Below, piece after piece: positions 1 to 7,568 of a stretch of 21,102 bases of DNA. Origin of the DNA: an uncultured Jeotgalicoccus sp. Lineage in GTDB: Bacteria > Bacillota > Bacilli > Staphylococcales > Salinicoccaceae. Location of the stretch: assembly GCA_947631305.1 (NCBI GenBank), contig CANRKV010000006.1, positions 1 to 21,102 of the forward strand, in the 5' to 3' direction. Every line of letters begins with the position of its first letter. Within the stretch, counting starts at the first letter, position 1. The notes beneath the pieces are model-generated. The model was not told where the DNA came from and did not search any database. It saw nothing but the letters and a program-made list of their open reading frames with translations. Both the position numbers and the translations under genes were made by a program.

Positions 1-1085
1 ATTTGCCTGAGGTCTCCAATCGTTTCGAGTCCGTGCTCTTCTGCAAAGTCTCTTTTCACAGCAAGTGTATATGTGTTATTAAATGCCATCGGTTCAAGCA
101 TTGTCATGTCAAATTGATCATCAAGGGCAGTGTTTGCCTGATTATAAACCGACTCAGCTTCATTTGATTCCGGCGGTATATTGACGAGTTCACCAAGTAC
201 TGTTCCGGTAAACTCCAGATAGCCGTCGATATCATCAGACTCCAGTGCATTGAACAGGAATGATGTTTTACCAAGACCGTCCTCAACATTAACGTTATAC
301 TCTGTTTCTTCCTCAATCAGGATTTTATACATATTCGTAATAATCGACGGCTCTGCACCAAGTTTCCCTGCGATTGTCATACTGTCACCGCGGTTAGTTA
401 ATAACGGTGCTAACGCCACGAGCAGAATCGCGATGAATATCGTTCCAACAAGTGTCACTGCTTTTTTATACGACAGATTTTGAATCACTCTTAAAATAAC
501 ATCAAAAAGAATAGCAAGTAATGCTGCCGGTATCGCCCCGATTAATATGAGGTGTGTATTGTTTCTGTCGATACCTAAGAGAATTAAATCACCGAGACCC
601 CCAGCCCCGATCAGTGCCGCCAGTGTTGCAGTACCGATAATCAGCACCATCGCTGTACGGACACCAGCCATAATTACCGGCATTGCAATCGGCATCTCTA
701 CTTTCATCAATCTTCTCATCGGCTTCATTCCGATTCCGCGTGCTGCTTCAACGAGCGATGCATCCACCTCTGCTATACCTGTATAAGTGTTTCTAAGTAT
801 CGGAAGTAACGCATAAATAACGAGTGCGATAATTGCCGGCACCACACCGATACCGAATAACGGTATCATCAGTCCCAGCAATGCCAGGGACGGTATAGTC
901 TGCAGTACTGCTGCGACATTAATGACGACCTCTGCCGTACGTTTCGTTTTCGTTAAAACAACGCCGAGCGGTATACCGATAACAGCCGCAATTAACAGCG
1001 CGATAAACGATATTTGAATATGTTCTATCAAAGTCGACAGCAGCTCGCCTTTACGTGAATTAAGTGTTTCTAAAAATGTATTCAT
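1..1085 (-). CDS. Osmoprotectant ABC transporter permease fused to substrate-binding domain (OpuF/BilE type), partial
   Basis: I translated this open frame by hand. It begins with ATG at 1085 and runs off the left edge, leaving 361 visible codons. Residues 1-230 are a membrane permease domain. The EAA loop (VEAARGIGM, then P-rich helix) spans about 112-136, and the last membrane helix is near 210-230. From about residue 236 the chain continues, without a stop, into a glycine-betaine/choline-type binding domain (TIAGKLGAEPSIITNMYKIL). Permease-binding protein fusions of this kind are known from OpuF and BilE systems, which import glycine betaine, related compatible solutes or bile-related substrates at the cell membrane. 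The start overlaps the stop of the ATPase gene in an ATGA, so the two are translationally coupled. The substrate cannot be decided because the C-terminal binding lobe lies outside the window. Confidence 0.85.
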   Translation of the reverse strand, partial: MNTFLETLNSRKGELLSTLIEHIQISFIALLIAAVIGIPLGVVLTKTKRTAEVVINVAAVLQTIPSLALLGLMIPLFGIGVVPAIIALVIYALLPILRNTYTGIAEVDASLVEAARGIGMKPMRRLMKVEMPIAMPVIMAGVRTAMVLIIGTATLAALIGAGGLGDLILLGIDRNNTHLILIGAIPAALLAILFDVILRVIQNLSYKKAVTLVGTIFIAILLVALAPLLTNRGDSMTIAGKLGAEPSIITNMYKILIEEETEYNVNVEDGLGKTSFLFNALESDDIDGYLEFTGTVLGELVNIPPESNEAESVYNQANTALDDQFDMTMLEPMAFNNTYTLAVKRDFAEEHGLETIGDLRQ

Positions 1086-2020
1086 GCACTGTCACCACGC
1101 TTCGCGGATAAATGCTTAAAGACATCCTGCCTGTTCAGCAGTTTGTTTCCGGTTTTAGTTTTCACTGCAACTGTCTCGTGTTCAGCAAATACTTTAAATG
1201 CATCTTCAATTTTCGTATCTTCTTCCAGGAAAGGATATTCTTCATTATTAACTGCCTGTGAATGCCCACTGACAAATTCTCCGACAGTTGCTTTTTCTTC
1301 CTGCTGATATCCTATAAACTCTTTCACGAAATCATTTTTTGGAGCCGATAAAAACTCGTCAGGCGTACCAATCTGCTCAACCCGGCCTTCATTAAATAAA
1401 CAAATACGGTCGCCGAGCTTCATTGCTTCTTTGATATCATGCGTCACAAAGACAATTGTTTTTTTAATTTCCCGCTGCAGTGCTATTAAATCATCCTGCA
1501 GGCTTTCCCTCGTAATCGGATCTAAAGCACTGAATGGTTCATCCATTAAAATGACCGGCGGGTCTGCTGCGAGTGCGCGAATTACACCGACACGCTGCTG
1601 CTGTCCGCCTGAAAGTTCAGCCGGTTTACGATTTTTGTATGTATCCGGATCAAGGCCGACCATCGTCATCAGTTCAGTGGTTCGTTTATCTATGTCCGAT
1701 TCTTTCCATTTTTTCATCTGCGGTACCTGTGCAATATTTTCACCGATTGTCATATGCGGGAACAATGCTATCTGCTGCAGCACATAGCCGATATCCCACC
1801 GCATTTCATAGACTTCATAATCACTCACCGGTTTATCTTTAAAATAAATATACCCTTCAGTTAAAGGAATCAGTCTGTTAATCATCTTCAAAGTTGTCGT
1901 TTTCCCGCTTCCCGATGGGCCGATTAAGACAAAAAACTCCCCTTCTTTAATGTTAAAGCTTGCATCCTCGACAGCTGTTTTACTGCCATAGCGTTTTGTT
2001 ACATTTTTAAACTCAATCAT
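1082..2020 (-). CDS. Osmoprotectant ABC transporter ATP-binding protein (OpuCA/OpuFA family)
   Basis: This 312-residue ATPase energises the fused permease encoded directly downstream. Visible motifs are Walker A GPSGSGKTT at 34-42, Q-loop Q82/Q83, signature LSGGQQQR at 136-143, Walker B VILMDE at 156-161, and switch histidine H194. The family signature EPFSALDP follows Walker B. After about residue 245 there is a C-terminal tail with one CBS-like segment (about 255-310) rather than an obvious tandem CBS pair. In OpuA/OpuC ATPases the tandem CBS pair senses ionic strength. The gene ends in an ATGA overlap with the permease gene. The start has GAGG-type ribosome-site sequence (AAAGAGGAG) about 9 bases upstream. 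A TATAAT box lies about 33 bases before the start. The family call is secure. Glycine betaine or choline as substrate is inferred from the partner's binding domain. Confidence 0.9.
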   Translation of the reverse strand: MIEFKNVTKRYGSKTAVEDASFNIKEGEFFVLIGPSGSGKTTTLKMINRLIPLTEGYIYFKDKPVSDYEVYEMRWDIGYVLQQIALFPHMTIGENIAQVPQMKKWKESDIDKRTTELMTMVGLDPDTYKNRKPAELSGGQQQRVGVIRALAADPPVILMDEPFSALDPITRESLQDDLIALQREIKKTIVFVTHDIKEAMKLGDRICLFNEGRVEQIGTPDEFLSAPKNDFVKEFIGYQQEEKATVGEFVSGHSQAVNNEEYPFLEEDTKIEDAFKVFAEHETVAVKTKTGNKLLNRQDVFKHLSAKRGDSA

Positions 2021-2053
2021 GAATTATCCGCTCCTCTTTATTTTAAGTAAATC

Positions 2054-2082
2054 ATTATATGTATTAAAATAGGGAATAATAA
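2054..2082 (-). promoter_or_regulatory. Candidate SigA promoter of the osmoprotectant ABC operon
   Basis: On the minus strand a perfect TATAAT (2059-2054) is preceded, 17 bases away, by TTATTA (2082-2077), which is a poor -35 (3 of 6). The -10 is about 33 bases from the ATPase start. The -10 is convincing but the -35 is not, so an activator or another sigma factor may be needed. Confidence 0.4.
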
Positions 2083-2093
2083 TGTATACCCTA
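2070..2093. promoter_or_regulatory. Imperfect palindrome TAGGG-N14-CCCTA in the opu/ALDH divergent gap
   Basis: The 5-base arms at 2070-2074 and 2089-2093 are inverted copies of each other. They overlap the -35 region of the minus-strand promoter and lie between two divergent genes. That position would suit an operator for a regulator of osmoprotectant uptake, but the arms are short and I recognise no named binding site. Confidence 0.2.
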
Positions 2094-2156
2094 ATTATCA
2101 TAAACGTAAAAAGGGAATAGCAGATATTACAATATATTTTTGAGAGGGGATTATAC

Positions 2157-3518
2157 ATGTCGATACAATCGATTGTTGAAAATCAGCGTAAATATTATTA
2201 TAAAAACCATACAAAATCAGTCAGCTTCCGCATACGCCAGTTAAAGAAGCTGAAGAGTGCCATTCAGACTAATGAAAGAATGATTCTGGAAGCTTTAAAT
2301 AAAGATCTTGGTAAATCTGAAGCTGAGGCCTATATGACAGAAATCGGTATCGTTTATAAAGAGTTTGACTACGTTATTAAAAATCTCAGAAGCTGGAACT
2401 CACCAAAAAAAGTATCTGGCTCAATGATGAGTTTCCCGGCTAAAAATTATATCTACCGTGACCCCTACGGTGTGGTTCTTATTTTATCACCGTGGAACTA
2501 TCCTTTTAATTTAACAATTATGCCGCTGATTGGGGCGATTGCCGGAGGCAATTGTGCACTCGTTAAGCCTTCTGAAACAAGTCCGCATACAGCTGCAATT
2601 ATCGAAAAGATATTGAATTATACTTTCAGCGAAGAATATGTTCACTGTGCGCCTGCGGATACACCGCATGATGAAGTTAATAAACAGCAGTACGACTATA
2701 TATTTTTTACAGGCAGCACCAGCGTCGGCAAAGAAATTATGAGCATAGCAAGTGAAACACTGACACCTGTCACATTGGAGCTCGGCGGCAAAAGTCCCGC
2801 TGTAGTTGATGAAACTGCAAATATAGATGTTGCGGTTAAACGGATTGCATGGGGTAAATTTGTAAATGCAGGACAGACATGTGTCGCTCCCGACCATGTA
2901 ATCATTCACAGCTCTAAGAAACAGGAATTTATCGACCGGATGCTTCGTGAAATTGAAGAACGCTACAGCAATGCTGAACACAGCGATAACTACCCTGAAA
3001 TTATTAATGAAAAGCATTATAAACGCTTATCAGGCATATTAGAAAATGAAATGGTGCTCGGGGGCAGTTTAAACGCACAAGCGCAAAAGATTGCACCTGC
3101 AATTATGCCGGACAGTACATTTGGTTCGACAGTAATGGAAGAAGAAATCTTCGGGCCGTTACTGCCGATTATTACGTACGAGAATCTTGAAGATCTTATT
3201 TCTTACCAGCAGACGCTGCCTAAGCCTCTCGCCTTCTATATCTTCTCGGAGAATGAGCGCAATACTGAAGCCCTGCTGTCACGCCTCTCATTTGGCGGCG
3301 GCTGTGTGAACGATACACTCATGCATTTATCACACCATGAAATGCCATTTGGCGGTGTTGGGGCAAGCGGCATGGGGCATTATCACGGTAAATATTCATT
3401 CGACACATTTACACACGAGAAAAGTGTCGTGAAAAACAGTACAGTAATTGATATTCCTGTACGCTATGCGCCGTTTACTGAAGCAAAAACCAAGCTTTTC
3501 AGAAAGTTTTTAAGTTAG
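2157..3518 (+). CDS. Aldehyde dehydrogenase, class 3 (ALDH3-like)
   Basis: This is a 453-residue NAD(P)-dependent aldehyde dehydrogenase, oxidising aldehydes to carboxylic acids. The catalytic cysteine is C242 in GQTCVAPD and the general-base glutamate is E208 in LELGGKS. These positions almost coincide with C243/E209 of mammalian ALDH3A1. The cofactor-loop motif FFTGSTSVGK, the PWNYPFNL segment near 112 and the C-terminal KYSFDTFTHEKS region also fit. The length of about 450 fits the class-3 branch, not the roughly 490-residue betaine-aldehyde enzymes. A strong GAGAGGGG ribosome site precedes the ATG. It is followed after 36 bases, with no terminator, by a small oxidoreductase, so the two are probably co-transcribed. 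Detoxification of fatty or lipid-derived aldehydes is a family-based inference. Its position beside an osmoprotectant importer does not by itself imply betaine synthesis. Confidence 0.9.
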   Translation: MSIQSIVENQRKYYYKNHTKSVSFRIRQLKKLKSAIQTNERMILEALNKDLGKSEAEAYMTEIGIVYKEFDYVIKNLRSWNSPKKVSGSMMSFPAKNYIYRDPYGVVLILSPWNYPFNLTIMPLIGAIAGGNCALVKPSETSPHTAAIIEKILNYTFSEEYVHCAPADTPHDEVNKQQYDYIFFTGSTSVGKEIMSIASETLTPVTLELGGKSPAVVDETANIDVAVKRIAWGKFVNAGQTCVAPDHVIIHSSKKQEFIDRMLREIEERYSNAEHSDNYPEIINEKHYKRLSGILENEMVLGGSLNAQAQKIAPAIMPDSTFGSTVMEEEIFGPLLPIITYENLEDLISYQQTLPKPLAFYIFSENERNTEALLSRLSFGGGCVNDTLMHLSHHEMPFGGVGASGMGHYHGKYSFDTFTHEKSVVKNSTVIDIPVRYAPFTEAKTKLFRKFLS

Positions 3519-3554
3519 ACTGGAGATATAAACACATTAAAGGAGTGTATGCAG

Positions 3555-4220
3555 ATGAGTATTTTAGTTATTGGTGCAAACGGCGGGGTCGGAGCTCACC
3601 TCGTTGCGCAGCTTAAACAAAATTCAATCGATTTTACAGCGGGTGTTCGTAAAGAAGAACAAGTCACGGATCTTGAGAATAAAGATGTGAAAGCAACACT
3701 GATTGATGTTGAAAAAGATTCAGTTGATGAACTGGCAGAGAAAATGAAAGGCATTGAACAGGTTGTCTTTTCAGTAGGTTCAGGCGGCAGCACAGGTGCC
3801 GATAAAACGATTATCGTTGACCTCGACGGTGCAGTAAAAGCAATTGACGCAAGTAAACAGGCAGGCGTTGATCATTTCGTTATGGTTTCAACTTGGGACT
3901 CAAGAAGAGAAGCGTTCGATACCCCGGATGCTGCTAAGATTAAACCATATACAATCGCAAAACACCATGCAGATGTTCATTTAAGAAATTCCGGACTGAC
4001 ACACACTATCGTTCATCCTGGAATGCTGACTGACGAAGCCGGTTCAGGTAAAGTCGACGTTGATTTATACTTTGGTGATATTAAAGACGTTGCACGTGAA
4101 AACGTGGCACACGTACTTTACGAAGTCGTGACGAATGAAGAAAACCGCGGCAAGGAACTCCAGGTGCTCGACGGCAGTACTGATGCTGCAACAGCAGTTA
4201 AGAACTTTAAAAATAAATAA
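3555..4220 (+). CDS. NAD(P)-binding oxidoreductase, atypical SDR / NmrA-like
   Basis: This 221-residue protein has a single Rossmann domain that opens with SILVIGANGGVG (dinucleotide-binding GxxGxxG at the N terminus). A YTIAKHHAD segment near residue 135 gives a Tyr-x-x-x-Lys pair. The family (YwnB/YhfK-like NAD(P)H-binding proteins) includes flavin or quinone reductases and stress-related sugar-nucleotide-epimerase relatives. No substrate can be assigned. An in-frame ATG exists at 3549, but AGGAG ends at 3545, only 3 bases before it. The ATG at 3555 has a 9-base spacing and matches the usual MSILVIGANG beginning, so I chose 3555. It lies 36 bases after the aldehyde dehydrogenase gene and ends just before a strong terminator, so it is the last gene of a two-gene operon. 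Confidence 0.85.
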   Translation: MSILVIGANGGVGAHLVAQLKQNSIDFTAGVRKEEQVTDLENKDVKATLIDVEKDSVDELAEKMKGIEQVVFSVGSGGSTGADKTIIVDLDGAVKAIDASKQAGVDHFVMVSTWDSRREAFDTPDAAKIKPYTIAKHHADVHLRNSGLTHTIVHPGMLTDEAGSGKVDVDLYFGDIKDVARENVAHVLYEVVTNEENRGKELQVLDGSTDAATAVKNFKNK

Positions 4221-4230
4221 GCGAATAAAG

Positions 4231-4260
4231 AAGACGAGAATCCAAATGGATTCTCGTCTT
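4231..4260. terminator. Bidirectional intrinsic terminator
   Basis: A perfect 13-bp stem (AAGACGAGAATCC / GGATTCTCGTCTT) has an AAAT loop. It is followed by a T-rich run on the plus strand and by a weaker T-rich run on the minus strand. It lies between convergent genes (oxidoreductase and YfcC carrier) and can serve both. Confidence 0.9.
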
Positions 4261-4268
4261 TTATGTTT

Positions 4269-5681
4269 TTAAGACCATCCTGTAATTTGCGCAATTGTTA
4301 ATGCACTTAAAGAAATCACCATAAAAATTATAAACAGCGGGAAGAAGAATCTAATCCACTTATGCCACTCTACTCCTGCAAGAGCTAACGCAGCCATAAA
4401 GTATCCGCTCGTCGGATATAAAATATGTGCGAATCCGTCACCCAGCTGGAATGCAAGTACTGCTGTCTGACGTGTTACGTTAACCATGTCAGCAAGTGGT
4501 GCCATAATCGGCATCGTTACTAATGCCTGACCTGATCCTGATGGAATTACAAAGTTAATAAGTAATTGTACAAAGTACATACCTGCTGCTGCAAGTACTG
4601 GAGGTAATTCTCCAACGACAGTACCCAGTCCGTTTACAATAGTATCCATAACCTGACCGTCTTCCAATATAACCGCAATTGAACGTGCCAGACCGACGAT
4701 AATTGCACCCATTAGCACTTCTCTGAAACCTTTCGTAAATGCTTCACTGATACGCGTCAAGTTAAGTCCTGTTACAAGACCGACAGTAATACCCATAATG
4801 ATGAATAATCCTGCCATTTCTATCATAAACCAATCTAGTTCGATTACTCCGTATATTAGAATACCGAAGAACACCAATACTGTTAATGCACCGGCAATTT
4901 GACGCTTCGTTGCATTCAATGGTGCAGAGTCTCCAATAGATGAGTACATTTCACGTTTTTCTGCATCATCTTCATACACTAAACTTGCTTCTGGATTTTT
5001 CTGTACTTTTTTGGCATATCTCATTATAAACCATGCTGTAACTGCTAAAACGATAACAAATAGTATCAATCTGAACCCAAGTCCTGAGAATGTTGGCAGT
5101 CCTGCTATCGACTGCGCAAGTCCTGTATTAATAGGATTCAGTACGCCGACGGTATACCCAATTACCGTCCCGCACAGCGCTACAGCGGCGGCGGTCATGG
5201 AGTCATAGCCGAGGGCAATAACCAATGGAATAATGACCGGTATATAGACCAGTGATAATTCCGCTGTACCGATTAATGTCGCAACTGAAGCGAATACTGC
5301 AACGAGTACCGGTATGATAAATATACTTTTCTTCGAAAATTTACGCGCCATCTTGTCGACTGCGATTTCTATAATCCCGCTTTCACGCAGTACCATAAAC
5401 ATTCCGCCGATAATCAGCGTAAAGAATACAACTTCACCTGCATCGACCAAACCGCGCGGAATTGCTGTAATAAATTCCGTTAAACCTGTCGGTGTCGATT
5501 CAAGGTATGTGAAGGATTCCGGGTCTACTGCCTCACGGCCATTTTCCAATTCAATACGGTCGAATTCACCGGCAGGAATTAAGTATGTAGCCGCTGCTGC
5601 AACGAGTCCGAAAACGAATAGAATGACATAGATATGCGGCATTTGAAAGCCGGTTTTTTTCTTCTTCTGATCATTGCTCAT
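4269..5681 (-). CDS. YfcC-family membrane carrier (DcuC/ArcD-like superfamily)
   Basis: This 470-residue integral membrane protein has 11-13 predicted hydrophobic segments. A short charged N terminus is followed by QMPHIYVILFVFGLVAAAATY and the IPAGEFDR segment typical of YfcC proteins. The PINTGLAQSIAG segment near residue 175 and the IPSGSGQA segment near 370 look like the two re-entrant substrate loops expected in this ion-transporter superfamily. YfcC proteins are annotated as basic amino acid, C4-dicarboxylate or short-chain carboxylate carriers, and the substrate is not settled. The gene stands alone: it has its own AAGGAG ribosome site and candidate promoter, a terminator upstream ending the hrtBA unit, and a terminator downstream. 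An amino-acid or carboxylate exchanger is therefore a family inference only. Confidence 0.85.
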   Translation of the reverse strand: MSNDQKKKKTGFQMPHIYVILFVFGLVAAAATYLIPAGEFDRIELENGREAVDPESFTYLESTPTGLTEFITAIPRGLVDAGEVVFFTLIIGGMFMVLRESGIIEIAVDKMARKFSKKSIFIIPVLVAVFASVATLIGTAELSLVYIPVIIPLVIALGYDSMTAAAVALCGTVIGYTVGVLNPINTGLAQSIAGLPTFSGLGFRLILFVIVLAVTAWFIMRYAKKVQKNPEASLVYEDDAEKREMYSSIGDSAPLNATKRQIAGALTVLVFFGILIYGVIELDWFMIEMAGLFIIMGITVGLVTGLNLTRISEAFTKGFREVLMGAIIVGLARSIAVILEDGQVMDTIVNGLGTVVGELPPVLAAAGMYFVQLLINFVIPSGSGQALVTMPIMAPLADMVNVTRQTAVLAFQLGDGFAHILYPTSGYFMAALALAGVEWHKWIRFFFPLFIIFMVISLSALTIAQITGWS

Positions 5682-5705
5682 ATGTAAACTCCTTTTTTAT
5701 TTTTC

Positions 5706-5733
5706 ATTGTAACTCATATAAGCACTGTCTAAA
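5706..5733 (-). promoter_or_regulatory. Candidate SigA promoter of the YfcC-family gene
   Basis: On the minus strand TTTAGA (5733-5728) and TACAAT (5711-5706) are separated by 16 bases, about 25 bases before the start codon. Each hexamer is off consensus by one or two bases. Confidence 0.4.
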
Positions 5734-5747
5734 AGTATTAAAATGGA

Positions 5748-5775
5748 TAAAAAAAGATGGGTTTATAACCCATCT
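5748..5775 (-). terminator. Intrinsic terminator of the hrtBA operon
   Basis: A 9-bp stem AGATGGGTT / AACCCATCT with a 3-base loop is followed on the minus strand by an uninterrupted run of seven Ts. It begins 4 bases after the hrtA stop. Confidence 0.92.
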
Positions 5776-5778
5776 TAC

Positions 5779-6459
5779 CTAAGATTCGATAATTTTACCG
5801 TCTTTCATCTCCACAATACGCTCTGCATATTCCAGCATATCGTTATCATGTGTCACCATCAGCACGGTAATATTTAATTCACGGGCCAGTCTTTCGATTA
5901 ATTCCATAACTTCCACCGAACGTTTTGAATCGAGACTCGCCGTGGGTTCATCGGCAAATAGTATTTCCGGTTCATGAATAACTGCTCTGGCAATTGCTAC
6001 CCGCTGCTTTTCCCCGCCTGATAAGTTTTCAGGATAGCTGTCTTTATGCCCCCACATATCGACAGTAGTCAAAGCATCTTCAATACGTTCTGCTCTCGCT
6101 TTTTTTGACCATTTAGTTTCCGCTGTATCAAGCATCAGCTCAAGCTGTTCTTTAACAGTGAGAAACGGCACCAGGTGAGCATGCTGGAATACAAAGCCGA
6201 AATGTTTTGCTCTGACTTCACGCATACCTTCCTGATTCATAGCTGATAAGTTTTTTCCGCCGAACGTAATTGAACCGCCGCTTAAATCCTGCAAGCCTGC
6301 CGCAATAGTTAACAGCGTGCTTTTTCCTGAACCTGATGCACCGACCAGTGCTGTCAATTCACCTTTTTTTAATTCGAGATCTATACCTTTTAATATTTGT
6401 TCTTTAGTGTTCCCATGCTTAAATTCTTTTTGAATATCTTCCAATTGAAATAAACTCAT
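5779..6459 (-). CDS. hrtA: Heme efflux ABC transporter ATPase HrtA
   Basis: This 226-residue MacB/LolD-type ATPase powers the HrtB permease, which removes toxic heme from the membrane. Motifs are Walker A GASGSGKST at 40-48, a Q-loop in FQHAHLVPF near 91-99, signature LSGGEKQR at 146-153, and Walker B ILFADE at 166-171 followed by the family's PTASLD. The FQ-HLVP stretch and overall length resemble S. aureus HrtA. An in-frame GTG at 6468 sits inside the ribosome site itself. The ATG at 6459 has GGAGG 8 bases upstream, so I chose it. The gene starts 1 base after the hrtB stop, and hrtB's last codons supply its ribosome site, so translation is coupled. The functional call rests mainly on the linked hssRS genes and HrtB-like partner. 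Confidence 0.9.
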   Translation of the reverse strand: MSLFQLEDIQKEFKHGNTKEQILKGIDLELKKGELTALVGASGSGKSTLLTIAAGLQDLSGGSITFGGKNLSAMNQEGMREVRAKHFGFVFQHAHLVPFLTVKEQLELMLDTAETKWSKKARAERIEDALTTVDMWGHKDSYPENLSGGEKQRVAIARAVIHEPEILFADEPTASLDSKRSVEVMELIERLARELNITVLMVTHDNDMLEYAERIVEMKDGKIIES

Positions 6460-6460
6460 A

Positions 6461-7486
6461 TTAAGCACCTCCCTGATTAATTGCCTGCATTGGTTCTACT
6501 TTTTTAATTTGAATACCCGACAGTGTCGCTCCGATGAAACCAATAATAATAAATGCGCCTGACGACAGCAGCACCATATCAAGCGTTAAATGAAACGGCA
6601 TGCCGCTTGGTGCAAACATATTGAATAACTGACTGATACCTGCTGCTAAGAGCAGTGAAATAATTGTAATGATAAACATCTGAGCCCACATCATCTTAAA
6701 CAGCGTAAATGTCTTCACACCAATTGCTTTTAAAATACCAAATGTGCCCAGTTTCTGAACGTTTATCATGTAGAAGAATATTGCAAACAGCATTCCGCTT
6801 ATTACGTACAGGAATATAATAATCATATTAAGCGACAGCTGTTCTGCACTGTAACTTGGGATGGTATTCAAGAAGTCTCCATTGCTGAATCCTGCCAGAC
6901 CGTCGACTGTCTTGCCGTCTTCAGGTGCAAATGCCAGCTGGAACGTTTCTGTATTGTACATCGTAAAGAAATCATCATTATTTATAAAACCGACCGGTGA
7001 ATGACTGAATTTTTCCTGTTCAGCAAACCCTGTGATTGTAAATGATTCACCCAGCAGCTCGCTTGTTACAGTATCGCCAGTTGAGAAATCTTCTTCAAAT
7101 GAGCTGTCCAATACTATTTCACCAGGCTCAACATCCGGGAAGTATTCTGCATCTGATGCAGTAACGTATGCAAGGCTGTGCTTCTGGTCCCCGCTGTCGC
7201 TGAATTCACCCATTTGGATTGAGAATAAAGATGCATTCTCATGCGCTTCATTCAAATTGTTTACCTGTTCTTCTTCCAGACTTGAAAAACTGTAGTTTTC
7301 CTCCGCGCTCTCTTCCATATAAAAAGTACCTTCCGGCATATTCTTAATTAATGCCGCGTTGTCCTGAGACAAACCGTTCGCGAGCCCTGAAATACTTAAT
7401 GTTAAAAGACTGATTAAAAATATAATCGAGCCGAGTATCGTATACCGCATTTTGTATTTTTTCATTTCTTTCCATGCCATCTTCAT
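6461..7486 (-). CDS. hrtB: Heme efflux ABC transporter permease HrtB
   Basis: This 341-residue FtsX/MacB-fold permease has one N-terminal membrane helix (about 13-36), a large extracytoplasmic domain (about 37-215) and three C-terminal helices. The start MKMAWKEMKKYKMRYT, the ISGLANGLS segment after helix 1 and the MPFHLT motif near 292 closely follow S. aureus HrtB (about 350 residues). HrtB binds heme in the membrane and, with HrtA, exports it. The first ATG is used, with AGGAGG 9 bases upstream. That ribosome site is one arm of a perfect 10-bp inverted repeat (see the repeat entry). An HssR-type operator lies 50-69 bases upstream of the start, so expression should be induced by heme through HssRS. 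The gene is first in the hrtB-hrtA unit and lies on the same strand as hssRS. Confidence 0.9.
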   Translation of the reverse strand: MKMAWKEMKKYKMRYTILGSIIFLISLLTLSISGLANGLSQDNAALIKNMPEGTFYMEESAEENYSFSSLEEEQVNNLNEAHENASLFSIQMGEFSDSGDQKHSLAYVTASDAEYFPDVEPGEIVLDSSFEEDFSTGDTVTSELLGESFTITGFAEQEKFSHSPVGFINNDDFFTMYNTETFQLAFAPEDGKTVDGLAGFSNGDFLNTIPSYSAEQLSLNMIIIFLYVISGMLFAIFFYMINVQKLGTFGILKAIGVKTFTLFKMMWAQMFIITIISLLLAAGISQLFNMFAPSGMPFHLTLDMVLLSSGAFIIIGFIGATLSGIQIKKVEPMQAINQGGA

Positions 7487-7494
7487 TAAAAAAA

Positions 7495-7563
7495 TCCTCC
7501 TCGTAAGTCATCTATGAGTCATACTCTACACCTGGAATATGAACTCATTATGAACGAGGAGGA
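7495..7563 (-). repeat. Perfect inverted repeat pairing the hrtB Shine-Dalgarno with an upstream anti-SD
   Basis: The arms TCCTCCTCGT (7495-7504) and ACGAGGAGGA (7554-7563) are perfect reverse complements, 49 bases apart. On the minus-strand mRNA the downstream arm contains the hrtB ribosome site AGGAGG. The upstream arm lies just after the hssS stop and overlaps the HssR box by 2 bases. A run of seven Ts follows the downstream arm. In a read-through transcript from hssRS the two arms could pair and block hrtB translation. A transcript started below the HssR box would lack the upstream arm. The repeat is seen directly and the function is inferred. Confidence 0.7.
7536..7555 (-). promoter_or_regulatory. 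HssR binding site (direct repeat) controlling hrtBA
   Basis: On the minus strand the sequence reads GTTCATAAT-GA-GTTCATATT. This is two 9-base direct repeats differing at one position and spaced by 2 bases. It matches the direct repeat I recall being required for HssR activation of hrtAB in S. aureus (GTTCATATT-NN-GTTCATATT). It ends 50 bases before the hrtB start, as expected for an OmpR-type activator site abutting a weak promoter. I could not assign a convincing -35/-10 pair downstream, which fits an activator-dependent promoter. Confidence 0.9.
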
Positions 7564-7568
7564 AAATA

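Noticed and set aside
2086..2108. GGGTAT on the minus strand upstream of the osmoprotectant genes as a SigB promoter
   Set aside because: The only GTTT-like -35 lies 8 bases away, too close. At an acceptable 14-base spacing the hexamer TTTTAC matches only 4 of 6 bases. I do not call it.
2511..3017. A 168-codon open frame on the minus strand inside the aldehyde dehydrogenase gene
   Set aside because: It lies wholly within a well-conserved gene, has no ribosome site, and its composition is cysteine/isoleucine-rich and non-protein-like. It is a shadow frame.
2157..3518. Betaine-aldehyde dehydrogenase (GbsA) linked to the osmoprotectant transporter
   Set aside because: The length (453) and the catalytic numbering E208/C242 fit class-3 aldehyde dehydrogenase. 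No choline dehydrogenase gene is present.
6459..6468. GTG start for hrtA at 6468
   Set aside because: It overlaps the GGAGGTG ribosome site. The ATG at 6459 has correct spacing.
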